A stretch of 64,000 nucleotides of DNA. Origin: Heterohyrax brucei (taxonomy: Eukaryota; Chordata; Mammalia; Hyracoidea; Procaviidae). The DNA lies in contig CM053154.1 in NCBI GenBank assembly GCA_028571685.1, positions 9,766,001 to 9,830,000 on the forward strand, written 5' to 3'. Positions 1 through 12,483 of this stretch are shown here, in pieces. The notes under the pieces were generated by a model that saw nothing but the letters and a program-made list of their open reading frames with translations, made no database searches and had not been told where the DNA came from. The number at the start of each line of letters is the position of its first letter. Position 1 is the stretch's first letter. The position numbers and the translations under genes are program-made.

Positions 1-500
1 ATTTTTTCCCTCAAAATACTTTGTTTTGCCCAAAACAGTAGAGCAGCATTTCTTCAATGTGTGTATAAATGTGTGTATACACATATTCAATGTGTGTAAA
101 AAAATGGACATTCTTTTTATGTGTTTTTTGTTAAAAATTTTACTGAGTCTTACTAACTTCATCATACAATGATATTGATAGGTTTCATTTTTTTCTCTTT
201 TAGTTTGAGATAATCATGTTTTTAGGTCATAAATTCCTTAATCTTTGTAAGAACTTACTTCCTGCATTTTCTTTCTTTCTTTTACAAAATCATATTCACT
301 CTTAGTCATGAAATAGAGAGTAATTTATCTCTGAAAGAGAAATTTGATGTTGTCAGAATGGTCACTGATAGGAAAAAAAAACTGTCAAGGAGGCTGTAAT
401 TCAGTTCAAGTATAGCAAAGCAAAAATTTACTTAATTAGAAAAAAAGGATAAAATAATTGAAAAAAAATTACTGTCACCAATGTAAACATGAAGAGAATA
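1..500. other. AT-rich DNA without recognised feature
   Basis: A/T-rich, short TG repeats near 60-100. I see no gene or named repeat. Confidence 0.5.
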
Positions 501-1075
501 TCCTAGGGTAAAATCACTGTAGAGTTATTGTGAAACAACAAGATTTTATTTGGCATATGTTCCAAGAGGCCAACATGGGAAATGGACAAGCAGGCTGCCA
601 GAGTCCAAGGGGTGTTACAGACCCACCAGACTGAGTCTAGCACAACTGACTGCTCTGACAGTGAACACAATAGAGAGTTCCACATACACCTGTGGAAATG
701 TATAGAACAAAGTTCAAACTCACAAAGACCAGATTCAGTAGCCTGACAGAGCATGGAGAAACACAAAAATATGGCCCCTGGACACCCTTTTAACTCAGTA
801 GTGAAGTTACTCCTGAGGTGCGCCTTTTGGCCAAAGAGTACCTGAAGCTCAACCATATATGCGAGGCTAAATGGGCACACCAGCCCAGGTACAAGGATGG
901 GAAGGCAGAAGAGAACAGGAAAGCTGGAAGAATTGGCAATGGAGAATTCAAGATCGAGAAGGAAGAAGTATTGACGCGTCATGGAGTTAGCAACCAATGT
1001 CACAAAACATATATATTGTTTAATGAGAAACTACTGTGCTCTGTAAATCTTCAGCTAAAGCACAATTAAAAAATG
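500..1075 (+). mobile_element. L1-type LINE 3' end
   Basis: The last 150 nt (GCAACCAATGTCACAAAAC, then GTTTAATGAGAAAC and CTGTAAATCTTCAGC with an A-rich end) recur at 15240 and 61080, defining the 3' end of one LINE family. The 166-codon minus-strand frame across it has no recognisable protein. Confidence 0.5.
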
Positions 1076-1892
1076 GTACAGAATCATCAGTATATGTTGA
1101 CATAAGTAGATAAAATTATTAAAAGCTTCACTCTTGTCAGATTGGGTAAACACTGCTAAATCATCATGATTCTGTATTTTTAATTCATTCTCAATAATCA
1201 GTGGTAGAGGTTTCAATAACAACGTCAGGAGAGTCTTCACTGGTTCAACAAATTTTATACAGTTTACTAAATGCTAATAGAAAAAATTAAGAGTGAAAAA
1301 TATGTGGGTTTTTTCCACTTTAAGTATTTATGTGAAAGGTTCCTTAAGAGATTATGATTTCCAAATTGTCCTAGCTATAATTTTATACCTCTAGGCCCAG
1401 TCGATGCAGCCTTTGAGTCTAGCTCCCGCTAGGTCACGTTAGTTATACTCAAGGAAATGGAATAACAGCTTCTATGTTAACTCCTAGGTTAACAGAAAGG
1501 GATAGAAATCCATGCAGAAACCAACAAATCTGTTTCTGAGTGGTTTCTTTAAGCTTCCACCAAAAACTTCCATTCTAAGACTTATCTGCAAGCAAAGGCA
1601 AAGGAAACAGTAAAACTTCAAAAGTTAGTGGATCTTCAGTGTATGAGTGGCTTCGGAGCTTCAAACAAAACAACAACAAAAAACTTGGATTACTTAGAGT
1701 GTAGCTTGTGGGGAGTCAAACAAGGTTGACAAAAATGTTCACAATTGGTTTTCAAAATTAAAACAGATTATAAGGGAATATGATCCTAAAGACATTGCAA
1801 ATCCTGATTGCTGTATTTTACAGAGCAATGTCTAATAAACCCAAACCACATACAAATTTATGCTGGATTATACACTCTCATGCAATCACAAT
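1076..1892. other. Unassigned AT-rich DNA
   Basis: No open frame, splice-bounded exon or repeat that I recognise. Confidence 0.4.
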
Positions 1893-2095
1893 TAAAAAGC
1901 AAATCCACTGCCATCGAGTATATTCCTCCTCATAGTGACTCTGTGGGGCAGAATAGAACGGTCCCATAGAGTTTTGAAAGCTGTAACTCTTTACAAAAGC
2001 TGACTGACATGTTTCTCTGATGGAGTGGGACCACTGATGTTTCAGTCAGCAGCCAAATACTTGACCCCTGTGCTGCCAGGGCTCCTAACACTTTT
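1893..2095 (-). mobile_element. AfroSINE, long variant
   Basis: Reverse-oriented SINE including the extra middle block (CTGTAACTCTTTACAAAAGC) that marks the longer subfamily; directly abuts the 3' end of the LINE at 2100. Confidence 0.75.
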
Positions 2096-2632
2096 TGATG
2101 TTGTTGTTAGGTGCTGGCCAGTCAGTTTCAACTCATAGTAGTCCCATGTACAACAGAGTGAAACATTGCCAGGTCCTGGGCCATCCTCCCAATGACTGTT
2201 CTGCTTGAGTTCATTGTTGCAGCTGCTGTGTCAATCCATCTTTGTTAAGAGTTTTCCTCTTTTTCTAGAACTTGGTACTTTTCCAAGAATGTTGTCTTTC
2301 TCCAGGGACTGGTCCCTTCTGGTTACTTGTCCAAAGTATGTGAGACTATGTCTTGCCGTCCTCACTTTCAAGGAACACTCTGACTGTGCTTCTTCCAAGA
2401 CAAACTTGTTGGTTCTTCTGAAAGTTCACGATACGTTTACAGTTGTTTGTCAATACCGTAATTCAAAGAAAGCAATTTGTCTGTAGCCTTCCTTATTCAT
2501 GTCCAGCTTTTGCATGTAGATGAGGAGACTGGAAATACCATGACTTGGTTCAGGTAAACTTTAGTCCTTAAAGTAACATCTTTGCTTTTCAACACTAGTG
2601 GGGTCTTTTGCAGCAGATTTGCCCAATGCAGT

Positions 2633-2750
2633 GTTGTTGTTGTTAGGTGCTGTCAAGTAGATTCATAGCTACCACATGTACAACAGAACGAAACGCTGCC
2701 CCGTCCTGTGCCATGCCCACAGTCATTGTTATGCTTGAGCCTGTTGTTGT
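2633..2750 (-). mobile_element. Short RTE 3' fragment inside the RTE
   Basis: A second TTGTTGTTAGGTGCTGTCAA tail begins inside the LINE and stops at TGTTGTTGT. The host sequence resumes with a repeat of CCAGTGCAA/CAATGCAGTG, likely a target-site duplication. Confidence 0.6.
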
Positions 2751-3872
2751 CCAGTGCAATACATTGTTTGGTTTTTTTGACTGCTTCTTCCTTGGCTGTT
2801 GATTGTGGATTCCAGCAAAATGGAATCTTTGACAGCTTCAATCTTTTCTCCATTTATCATGATGTTGCTTATTGGTCCAATGGTGAGAATTTTTATCTTC
2901 TTTATGTGAGGTGTAATCCTTACTGAGAGCTGTAGTCTTTGATCTTCATCAATAAGTGCTTCAAGTCCTCTTCCTTTACAACAAGCAAGATTGTGTCATT
3001 TGCATATCACAGGTTGTTAATGAATCTTTCTGCAATCCTGTACAGTGTTCTTCACTGAATCCAGCTTCTCAGATTATTTGCTCAGCATACAGATTAAATA
3101 AATACAATGAAAGGATACAACCCTGATGCACACCTTTCCTGACTTTAAACTACACAGTATCCCCTTGTTCTGTTTGAATGACTGCTGCTTGGTCTATGTA
3201 CAAGTTCCTCTGGAGCACAATTATATGTTCTGGAGTTCCCATTCTTTGCAATGTTGTTCATAATTTGTTATGATCCTAGAAGTCAAATCCCTTTGCATAG
3301 TCAAACAATATCATCAATAAAGCACAGCTAAACACTTGTCTTGTCTTCTCTGCTTTTAGCAGAGATCCATCTAACATCATTGATGATGTTCCTCATCCCA
3401 CATCCTCTTCTGAATCTGGCTTGGATTTCTGGCAGTTACCAGTTGAGGTACTGCTGCGACCATTTTTGCATTATCATCAGCCAAATTTTACTTTTGCATG
3501 ATATTAGTGATAATGTTAGATTATTTCTGGATTCTTTTGGATCACCTTTATTTGGAACAGGCACAAATATGGATCGCTTCCAGTCAGTTGGCCAGGTGGC
3601 TGTCCTCCAAATCTCTTGGTGTAGATGAGTGAGTGCTTCCATCGCTGCATCTGTTGTTGAAACATCTCAATTGGTGTTCTGTAAATCCCTAGAGCTTTGT
3701 TTTTTGCCAGTGCCTTCAATGTACCTTAGACTTTTTCAGTATCATTAGTTTTGGATCATATGGTACCTCCTAAAATGATTGTCGACCAATTCTTTTTGGT
3801 GTAGTGACTCTGTGTATTCTTTCTACCTTTTTTTTTAATGCTTCCTATGTTGGTCAATATTTTGCCCACAGA

Positions 3873-4140
3873 TTCTTTTTTTTTAAAAATTTATTTGTTG
3901 TGATTGTGTGAAAGTGTACAAATCAGTTTAAATTTCCATGCCCGACTACGGGCAGCTCCTACTGCTCGCCTTACCTGGTGACAGCACATTCCACCTTTCT
4001 ATTCTATACATGTCACATCCTCTTAACAATCTCCTGTCCTCTCTACTCCACCCTCTCCACTCTCCTCTAGTAAGAGGCCAGTAGGATGACATCCTATAGA
4101 CGCATAGAACCATAAAGTGCACACATGATATGGTCGCTCT
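3873..4140 (-). mobile_element. Poly(T)-headed retroposon with target-site duplication
   Basis: About 260 bp starting with a T-run, flanked by GCCCACAGATTCTT on both sides (near 3864 and 4141). A related fragment lies at 16500-16590. Confidence 0.65.
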
Positions 4141-4252
4141 GCCCACAGATTCTTAAAAAGCTTCAAGTCAGTGCTTGAATTTTTTCTTCAGTCCTTTCAG
4201 CATGAGAGATGCCAGGTATAATCTTCAGTTTTGGTTTTATCTCTACAGGTAT

Positions 4253-4414
4253 CAAAAACCCAGTGCTGTCGAGTTGGACCCGACTCATGATTACCTCAGA
4301 GGCCAGGGTAGAACTGCCCCCTAGAGTATTCAAGGTGCTTCTGGTGGATTTGAACTGCTGATCTTTTGGTTAGCAGTGGTAGCACTTAACCCACTACACC
4401 ACCAGGGTTTCCCC
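4253..4414 (-). mobile_element. AfroSINE inside RTE
   Basis: Full-length reverse copy with flanking ACAGGTAT repeats at 4245 and 4415, so it jumped into the older LINE. Confidence 0.85.
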
Positions 4415-4814
4415 ACAGGTATTAGCACATTTTATTATAATACTTGACCCTGTTTTCTTGAGCTATTCTTTGAACTCTTCTGTTCAGCTCTTATACTTCA
4501 TCATTTCTTCCATTTGCTTTAGCTACTTGATGTTTAAGAACAAGTTTCAGAGTGTCTTGTGACATTCATTTTGGTCTTTTTTTTCCTTTCCTGTCTTTTT
4601 GATAACCTTTGGTTTTCTCGTATATGATGCCCTTGATGTTGTCCCAGAACTCGTCTGGTCTTCAGTCATTAGTGTTTGTCTTACGGTGGGTTCTCTCTCT
4701 TTCTTCCTGTCTGTCTGTTTCTCTATACACAAATACATGTATGTGTATGTTTATACTTGTATGCTTTACGCATATTACACACACATGAATATGTAAATGT
4801 GTATAATATATGTA

Positions 4815-4971
4815 TAATCAAACCTACTGCTGTCAAGTCATTTCCAGCTCATAGCTACTGTATAGGACAGAATTGAACGCCTATAGGGTTTCCAAGGAGT
4901 GCCCTGTAGATTTGAACTAACAACCTTTTGGTTAGCAGCTAATCTCTTAATCACTGTGCCACCAGGGTCTC
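4815..4971 (-). mobile_element. AfroSINE
   Basis: Reverse copy ending CCACCAGGGTCTC, next to a CA/GA microsatellite at 4970-5003. Confidence 0.8.
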
Positions 4972-5005
4972 ACACACACACACACACGCAGAGAGAGAGA
5001 GAAAG

Positions 5006-5460
5006 GAAATGGCCCATGCTGTTTTTAGAGACTGTGACATCCCTTGGCTGAGGAGCTGACAGGAAGCTTCTCCTGACTCATGTAGGTAAAGGGACTGATA
5101 AACCCAAGATCGGCACACTGGAGAGCAGGGCTATTGCTTATAGGCTGTGAAGATTAACAAATCTCAAGATAGGCAGGCAAGAACACAGGTAAGCTGCTAG
5201 CCTCAAGTCCCAGGAACCAGAAATCAGAAGAACAGGAGGCAGCTGCAGGATCCAGAGCAAGCAGAAGCCCAGCAAAGAGAACAGGAAGGGCTAGGGGGTA
5301 GAGGGTAGAAATAGCGCAGGCTGAAGGCAATGAGCCACCACTGACTGCTACCGCTCACTACTGATTCCGTTACAGGGTGATCAAGTATCAAATCTTAACA
5401 GTGAAGTGATCGCAATGTTATATGACTGCCAAAGTACCGAGAATCCTGGGCCAGCTAATA
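5006..5460. repeat. Unclassified dispersed repeat
   Basis: Interrupts the RTE LINE; text such as AAATCTCAAGATAGGCAGGC looks like an LTR-type or other dispersed element, but only one copy is in the window. Confidence 0.35.
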
Positions 5461-6650
5461 GATGCACAATCTTAATCATCATAGTGTTTATTGTGTCAAA
5501 TCGATTCTTGAGATGGTCTCCAAATTCAAAGGTGATACACTCAAAGTTATATTTTGGTTCTTGTGGACTTGTTTTGATTTTTCTTCAGCTTCAACTTGAA
5601 CTTGCATGGGAGCAAATAATGGTCTGTTCTGTAGTCAGCTCCTAGCCGTGTTCTGACTGACAATATTGAGCTTTTCCATTGTGTTTTTACATAGATGTAG
5701 TCAATTTTATTCCTGTGTATTCTATCCAGTGAGGTGCACATGTATTGTTACCATTTATGTTGTTGAAAAAAGGTATTTGCAAAGAATAAGTTGTTGGTCT
5801 TGCAAAATTCTGTCATGTGATCTCTGGTGTAGTTCCTATCACCACAGCCGTGTGTTCCAACTACAGATCCTTCTCTTTTGTTCCAAATTTCACATTCCAA
5901 TCACTAGTCATTATCAATGCATCTTGATTGGATTTTTGATCGATTTCAGACTGTGAATTTGGCAAAAATCTTATTTCCCCATATTTTAGTTGTTGGTACA
6001 TAAATCTGAGTAATAGTCATATTAACTGGTCTTCTTTGTGGGCATATGAATATTATTCCATCACTTTATCATTAACAATGTTATATTTTGGAACAGATCT
6101 CAATATATTCTTTTTGACAGTAAATTCAATGCCTTTTCAATTTATCATTTCTGGCATCGTATACCATGTAATTGTCTGATTCAAAATGGCCAATATGAGT
6201 CCGTTTCAAGTCACTAATGCCTAGGATATTGACCTTTACGAGGTCTATTTCTTTTTTGACAACTTTTCGTTTTCCTAGATTCATACTTCATACATTCTAT
6301 GTTCCAACTATTAACGGATGCTTGCAGCTGATTCTTCTCATTCTGATTCATGCCACATTAGCAAGTGAAGATCCTGAAAGCTTGACTCCTTCCACATCGT
6401 TAAGGTTGACTCCACTTTGAGGAGGAGGCTCTTTCTTCTCTAGGCATCTTTTTGAGTGTCTTCCAATCTGAGGGGCTCTTCTTCCAGGATTTTATCAGAC
6501 AGTGTTCTGCTGCTATTCATAAGATTTTCAATGACCAGTTTTTTTTTTTTTAAAGAAATAGGCCACTAAGTCCTTCCTTTTAGTCTGTAGATGCTCCATT
6601 GAACCCTTCCCACCATGACGGAGCCTGCTGGTGTTTGAAATGCCTAAAGG

Positions 6651-7029
6651 AAACCAGAAAATGAAAGGAGAAAAATGCTTGTGGAATCAATTTTTGAAAG
6701 AGTGGCATACCATCCTTTTGCAGATGGCATACAGTGGTATACCATATTGTATATATATATAGTGGTATCTTACATAGATGGTAATCTTACACAGTGGTAC
6801 ACCATCCACCATCCTGTACCACCACATTTGCAGATGGGACATCTGAGAAACCATGGATAAATGGGAAGAAGGAAGAACCACTGTGCTTCAATAATATTGA
6901 AATTAATCAGCTTTCAGGATAGTGGAAATGGAATAAAAAAGCTGGGTTATGGGAGCAATTTAATAGGATGAAAAAACAAATCAAAGCATTCTTTTGTTGA
7001 CTGTCAATGCTACTTGTCATCAGCCACTA
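6651..7029. other. Unassigned DNA with short GTGGTATACC-like repeats
   Basis: Near 6705-6830 short motifs around GTGGTATACCAT recur three to four times with a TA run between; otherwise nothing recognised. Confidence 0.4.
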
Positions 7030-7146
7030 CCCCATCATATATATATACATATGACATGGGGTTAACAAGGGGCACATGGTAGATTCGAACTTCTGACCTC
7101 TTGATTAGCAGCTGTAGGTCTTAACTACTGTGTCAGCCAAATTCCT
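7030..7146 (-). mobile_element. AfroSINE remnant
   Basis: Only the tRNA-like half is clear (GGTAGATTCGAACTTCTGAC ... TTAGCAGCTG). Confidence 0.6.
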
Positions 7147-7705
7147 GGGGAGAAGAGGTTTTTTTTTTTCCCCCATTGGGTGAGCTCAGGTCCAGACAAC
7201 CTTGCAAATGCGATCTTCCAGGTAGTCACCAGACTGTTCAATTAATGAAATTCCTTGAGAAGGAGGCATTGGTAGAGCTCCAGCTCTGCTCTTCTGTCTC
7301 TGCTGGCTGCCCTGGGAACACTGGCTGTCACTGTTGTAGGCTGCCATGGAGCTGGGGGTGAGTGAGGAGACTGGAGCAAATTAAAATGCCACAGAGCTTG
7401 CTGTTCTTACCAAGTTTCAGCTGTTTTTCTTTAATTAATGCTTCCTGGACTACTGCCAGACTTTATTTCATTGCCAGGGTTCTGAAGAAGATGACTCTGA
7501 CCTTTTTTTTTGCCATTTTTTTTTCCCCTGTGGAGAAATGAATTTTCAGAAGTCCTTATTCTGCTAGTTTTGCTGTGGTCTTCCCTGCTATTCTTGATCT
7601 CACCAAAGGTTTGACCACAGCAACAATAAATGACCTTTTGTAGCTAAAATAATTTTCTCCTTTAATTGAACTGGCCTTGAGGAGTATACCAACAAAACTA
7701 AGCAA
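7147..7705. other. Unassigned DNA
   Basis: No gene or named repeat recognised; poly(T) runs at 7159 and 7503. Confidence 0.4.
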
Positions 7706-7711
7706 AACAAA

Positions 7712-7917
7712 CCACCAAACTCATTGCTGTCCAATCAGGTCCAGCTCATAGTGGCCGTATAGGACAGAGTAAAACTTCCCCATAGGGTTTCCAAAGCTGT
7801 AAATCTTTTCAGAAACAGACTGCCACCTCTTTCTCTTGCAGAAGATCTGGTGGGGGGAAACTGCCAACCTTTTGGTTAGCGGCTGAGTGCATAAGCACTG
7901 TGCAACCGGGTCTCTTA
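7712..7917 (-). mobile_element. AfroSINE, long variant
   Basis: Contains the extra block GCTGTAAATCTTTTCAGAAA and AGACTGCCACCTCTTTCTC. Confidence 0.8.
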
Positions 7918-8109
7918 TGCTAGGAAGGGGCACCTTGAAATAACAGAAAGTGACTAGCACAGGTATCATACATTTTGTAATCCTTTTGTCTTTATCGTCC
8001 ATTGGTCTTCTGATGTAAATGAACCTACACCTGAATTCTGTTAAACGGCTACATATTATTTCATTAGGTTGGTAAAACAAAGTCTAACCTGTCTTCTATA
8101 ATTCAGTTC

Positions 8110-8560
8110 TGCTATAGATTGAATTGTGCCCCCCCAAATATGCGTCAACTTGGCTAGGCTGTGATTCCCAGTGTTGTGTGGTTTTCCACAATTTTGTGAT
8201 CTTCTGTGTTGTAAATTCTAACCTCTATGTTAATGAGGCAGGATTACAGGCAGTTATATTAACAAGGCAGGAGTCAAGTCAGTCTCTTTTGAGACGTAAA
8301 AGAGAGAACTGAGCAGAGAGAACTGGGGACGAGCTCGTTCTCTGGGCCCAAGGTCCCTGGGCTAAGAAGCTCCTAGACCTGGAGAAGCTTGATGACAGGA
8401 CCTTCCTCCGTACCTCACAGGGAGAGAAAGGCTTCCCCTGGAGCTGGCACCCTGAATTTGGACTTCAAGCCTCCCAGACTGTAGAGAGCACACATCTCTT
8501 TGTGTTAATGCCGTCCACTTGTGGTGTTTCTGTTACAGCAGCTCTGGATGAGTAAGGTAA
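8110..8560 (+). mobile_element. Solo LTR, MaLR-like
   Basis: Starts near TAGATTGAATTGTGCCCCCC and ends with CTCTTTGTGTTAATGCCGTC and GTTACAGCAGC, a layout like ERVL-MaLR LTRs. Related copies at 9660 and 52690. No internal retroviral genes remain. Confidence 0.55.
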
Positions 8561-8589
8561 GCTCTATGAGAGTTTTTAGGTGTTAGCAT

Positions 8590-9100
8590 CTCCACATTAC
8601 TGTTCTATGATTTTTATTGAACTCTCAAACTTCCTATTTTCTTTATTGTGCTAAAATATATATCACCAAAATCTGCCATTTCAGCTTAAGTGTACAATTC
8701 AGTGATGTGAATCGCAGGCACCATGAACGGCAACCATCATCATTTGCTATTCCCAAACGTTTTCATCACCTCAAACCAACCCAAACCAACCAACCAAATG
8801 ACCAACCAACCAAGTGAATGAACAAACTAACAAACCCATTCCCATCAAGTTAATTCTAATTCACAGTGACCCTATAGGATGGGGTAGGGCTGTCTCAAAA
8901 GGTTTCCAAGGAGTGGCCAGTGGATTTGAACTGACAACTTCTGGTTAGCAGCATGAGCTCTTAAACACTTTGCCACCAGGGCACCAAATAAACCCAGTGC
9001 CCCTTAAATAAAACTCCCCATTGTACTCTCCCCGATGCTGTGGCAACCACCAATAAACATTTATCTCTGTGTATTTGCCTGTTCCATAAATATTTACAAC
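8590..9100 (-). mobile_element. Ancient L1 3' end (L1M type)
   Basis: Reverse L1M 3' untranslated sequence (AAGTGTACAATTCAGTG ... TTTTCATCACC), split by an AfroSINE at 8833-8985. Confidence 0.65.
8833..8985 (-). mobile_element. AfroSINE inside L1M
   Basis: Reverse copy, 3' boundary CACCAGGGCACC; a CCAA-rich run precedes it. Confidence 0.8.
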
Positions 9101-9103
9101 ATT

Positions 9104-9262
9104 TTGGAAACTCTAGTGGCACAGTGGTTAAAAGTTTGACAGCTAATCAAAAGGTCAGCTGTTCAAATCCACCAGGCACTCCTCGGAAACCCTATGGAGC
9201 AGTTCTATTCTGTTGTATAGGGTCACTATGAGTCTGAACCAATTTGACAGCAACAGATACGG
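9104..9262 (+). mobile_element. AfroSINE
   Basis: Forward copy from GGAAACTCTAGTGGCACAGT to the RTE-like tail CACTATGAGTCTGAACCAAT. Confidence 0.8.
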
Positions 9263-9279
9263 GTCCAACATTTTAAATA

Positions 9280-10595
9280 TATATTATTATAAACAAGTAT
9301 CAGGATTGGAGACTCAAGAACAACATGTGTTACGCAGCTGACATAACCATGCTTACTGAAAGTGAGGAGACCTTGAACTTACTGATGAAGTTCAAAGACT
9401 TTAGCATAAAGTAAACAACATAAAGGAAACAAAAATCCTCACAATTGGACCAATAAGTGACATCATGAAAAAAAGAGACAAGATTAATGTTGTCAAGCAT
9501 TTCATTTTACTTGGATCCTCAGTCAATACCCAAGGAAGCAGCAGGGAAAAAAAAATCAAACAATATATTGCACTGGGCCAATCTGCTGCAAAATATCTCT
9601 TTAAAGTGTTGAAAAACAAAGATAATTACTTTAAGGACTAAGGTACCCCTAACCCAAGCTGTGTGTCAGGTTGGAATTGTGTCCCCCGCAAAATATCAGT
9701 CGACATGGCTAAACATGATTCCCAGTTTTGCATGATTGTCTATCATTTTGTTGTCTGATGTAATTTCCCTGTGTGTTGTAAATCCTGTCACTGTGCTGTA
9801 ATGAGATGGATTAGTGGTGTAATGAGATGGATGGGAGATGGATTAGAGATCTACAAGATTAGGTAGTCTCTTAAGCCAATTTCTTTTGAAATACAAAAGA
9901 GAGAGGCAAGCAGAGAGACAAGGGGACCTCATACTACCAGGAAAGCAGCACCAGGAGCAGAGTGCATCCTTTGAAACTTAGATTCCTGCACTGAGAACCT
10001 CATAGTCTGGGGAAAGACTGATGAGAGGCTAGCAGAGACAGAAAGCTGTCCCCTGGAGGTGATGCCCTGAATTTGGACTTTTAGCCTACTTTACTGTGAG
10101 GAAATAAACTTCTCTTTGTTAAAGCCATCCTCTTGTGGTGTTGCTGTTACAGCAGTACTAGATGTCCAAGACACCACGATATTTTCAGTTTCCTCATATG
10201 CATATGAAGCCTTGAACAAGGAACAAGGAAGACAGAAGAAAAACTGATGTCTTTCAATTATGGTATTGGTGAAGAATACTGAATATCTCATGAACTTCCA
10301 GAAGAACAAACAAAGCTGCCTTGGAAGACATATAGTCACAATGATCATTAGGAGTGAGGATGGCGAGACTTTGTCTCACATACTTTAGACAGATTATTAG
10401 GAGGGATGTGTCCCCGGGGAAGGATATCATGCTTGACAGAGTAGAGAATCAGTGAAAAAGAGGAAGGGCCTCCAAGAGATGGAGTGACACAAATGGGCTC
10501 AAGTGTCACGGTGACTGTGAGAATGGCACCGGACTGGGCTGGGTGTCATCCTGTTGTGCACAGGATCAGAGCCAACTTGATAGCAGCTAAGGAGA
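9280..10595 (+). mobile_element. RTE LINE 3' part, split by an LTR
   Basis: Forward RTE sequence at 9280-9660 continues at about 10172-10595 (CTCATATGCATATGAAGCC ... GGCGAGACTTTGTCTCAC). The break is filled by a MaLR-like LTR. Confidence 0.7.
9661..10171 (+). mobile_element. Solo LTR, MaLR-like, inside RTE
   Basis: TGTGTCAGGTTGGAATTGTG to GTTACAGCAGTACTAGATG; same family as the 8110 and 52690 copies. The LINE must predate it. Confidence 0.55.
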
Positions 10596-10756
10596 ATTTT
10601 TTTAAACAGGTCATGTGATCAAAACAGCACAAGAAAAACCTACCAAATAGAAGGTTTTGTCTTCCACATATACAGGAGAATGAGGACTTTATGTACAATA
10701 AGAAAAGAATTTCAAATTGACGGGTTTTGTTTGTTTTTCCTATCTCCCCTTAATTT

Positions 10757-10905
10757 TTCCTCCTTTGAGTTAATTCTGACTCACACAGTGACCCTGTAGG
10801 ACAGAGTAGAACTGCCCCGTAGAGTTTCCAAGGAGCACCTGGTAGATTCAAACCGCTGACCTGTAGGTTAGCAGACACAGCACTTCATCACTAAGCCATC
10901 AGAGT
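10757..10905 (-). mobile_element. AfroSINE
   Basis: Reverse copy, GAGTTAATTCTGACTCACAC to CATCAGAGTTCCC. Confidence 0.75.
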
Positions 10906-11589
10906 TCCCTCCCTGTGGGCTTTGGAAGTATCACAGCTTCTGTTGAATTGCTACTTTACCATGGACAGTTCCTTCCTCCCCACCAGGCAGCTGTGGAAAG
11001 GAGGCTGAAGAGACTGGCTCCTGACCACCTCAGCCCCAGAGCCTCAGGCTGGCCCTCCAAGGGGCAGGGAAGGTTGTGAAACTATTTCTCTGCTTCAAGG
11101 CATCATTCTCTCCCTTGCTCTCTTTCTCTGGTTATCTGGAACCTGGTTACTGTCTTCCAGCCTGATTTGTGAGGTGTATGAATCTCGGGGTTTAAGATTG
11201 GGATAGAAAGATGTCACAGTCTCTTCCTCAGCAGTTACCAAGATGTGCCACCATCCTCCAGGACCTCTATGTCTCTTGGGATGTGGTAGAACACAGCCAA
11301 AGCCCACTGGGGAAGGCAGAGGTTTTGAAGGCTAGGAGCCATGGCGAGGGTCTAGAAAGGAACTCTCTTCAGATGTGAACGTTGTGCTGGCCACCAGAAG
11401 ATCGGGGTCTGTGGCCCTGTCTCTGGCACTGTCCCGCAGCCTTAACTGGCCCAGGGTCCACATCTGCAGATTCCACTTGGTAGTGACCAGCTCAGCGTGA
11501 AGCTTAATGATGAAAGGCTGAAGCTGACTGAAGGCAGGCGCTGCAAGTTATGATTGGTCAGCCCTATGCCATTCTCCTAATGTCACTGT
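10906..11589. other. Unassigned single-copy-looking DNA upstream of FAM24
   Basis: Higher GC than the flanks, no repeat recognised, no exon with matching splice signals found. Confidence 0.4.
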
Positions 11590-12065
11590 AAGGGCTAAGA
11601 TGTGCCTGGCCCCAAACATGATATTTGCAGTTGCCTCACATACCTGTAAAAGCTGGACAATGAGTAACAAAGACTAAAAAAAGAACTGACGCCTTTGATT
11701 TAATCAGCGGTGCTGGAGAAGAATATTGACGACACCATGAACTGCCAAAAGAATGAACAAAGCTGTCTTGGAAGAAGCATAGCCAGAACATTCCCTAGAG
11801 GCAAGGGCGGCGAGACCTTGTCTCGTGTAGTTTGGACATGTGATTACGAAGGACCGGTCCTTGGAGAAGGACGTCATTCTTGGTAAAGTGGGAGGTCAGT
11901 GAGAGGGAGGAAGATCCTCAACGAGACAGATTGACACAGTGGCTGCGGCGATGAGCTCGCATACAGCAAGGACTGTGAGGATGGCCCAGGGCCAGCTTGT
12001 GTCTCGTCCTGCTGTCCACAGGGTCACTGTGAGTTGGAACTGACCCGATGACAACCGACAACAGA
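11590..12065 (+). mobile_element. RTE LINE 3' end
   Basis: Forward copy ending GTGAGTTGGAACTGACCCGA, the tail shared with AfroSINE. It ends about 280 nt before the FAM24 TATA box. Confidence 0.75.
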
Positions 12066-12342
12066 GACTTGGTGTGAGTGGAATCGCACAGCACCTGTCC
12101 CTTGGAGTCCGACTTACTTCACTCGGCCTGATCACAGGCTTGCTTCTGTTCACAGTCAAACTCTGCAGTTTCTCTGAAGGAAACTAAACCAGAGAAGGTG
12201 AGAGCTAGAACCTGAGCAGTTTTAAACAGTATTTAGGCATCCATTATATTTCTGTGGGTGATGTACCCAATGGAACTCAGAACTCTGTGAAAGAATGTTG
12301 AAGTCCAGAGAGCTGATGTCACACAGCCTGTCTCCTGCCTGG

Positions 12343-12349
12343 TATAAAA
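12343..12349 (+). promoter_or_regulatory. TATA box of the FAM24-family gene
   Basis: TATAAAA followed by G-rich sequence lies 135 nt upstream of the first in-frame ATG at 12484. A start of transcription about 30 nt downstream would give a 5' leader of roughly 110 nt. An RTE LINE fragment ends about 280 nt further upstream. Confidence 0.6.
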
Positions 12350-12483
12350 GTTGGGGCTGGATGGTAGCTGTCCCATCTCTGAGCTCTGCCAGAAGACTTT
12401 GCTCTTCAGCTTTAGTTCTCAATTATTCCTAAAAGGATAATTAGAATTTTCTCAAATTAAAGGCTTGGGAAATTCTTGAGAGG

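Larger units (their letters stand above)
2100..6650 (-). mobile_element. RTE-type LINE, broken by later insertions
   Basis: Minus-oriented, starting at its 3' end (TTGTTGTTAGGTGCTGGCCA). Minus-strand frames carry reverse-transcriptase text (WPTDWKRSIFVPVPNKGDP at about 3560-3600) and the 5' part corresponds to the endonuclease region near 5500-6400. Interrupted by insertions at 2633, 3838, 4253, 4815 and 5006. Multiple stops and frameshifts; inactive. Confidence 0.8.

Noticed and set aside
503-1003. 166-codon minus-strand frame
   Set aside because: Lies in L1-type 3' sequence in antisense, with no recognisable domain.
9104-9262. tRNA gene, from the A- and B-box-like motifs
   Set aside because: The motifs belong to tRNA-derived AfroSINE copies. 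No cloverleaf with intact acceptor and anticodon stems was seen.
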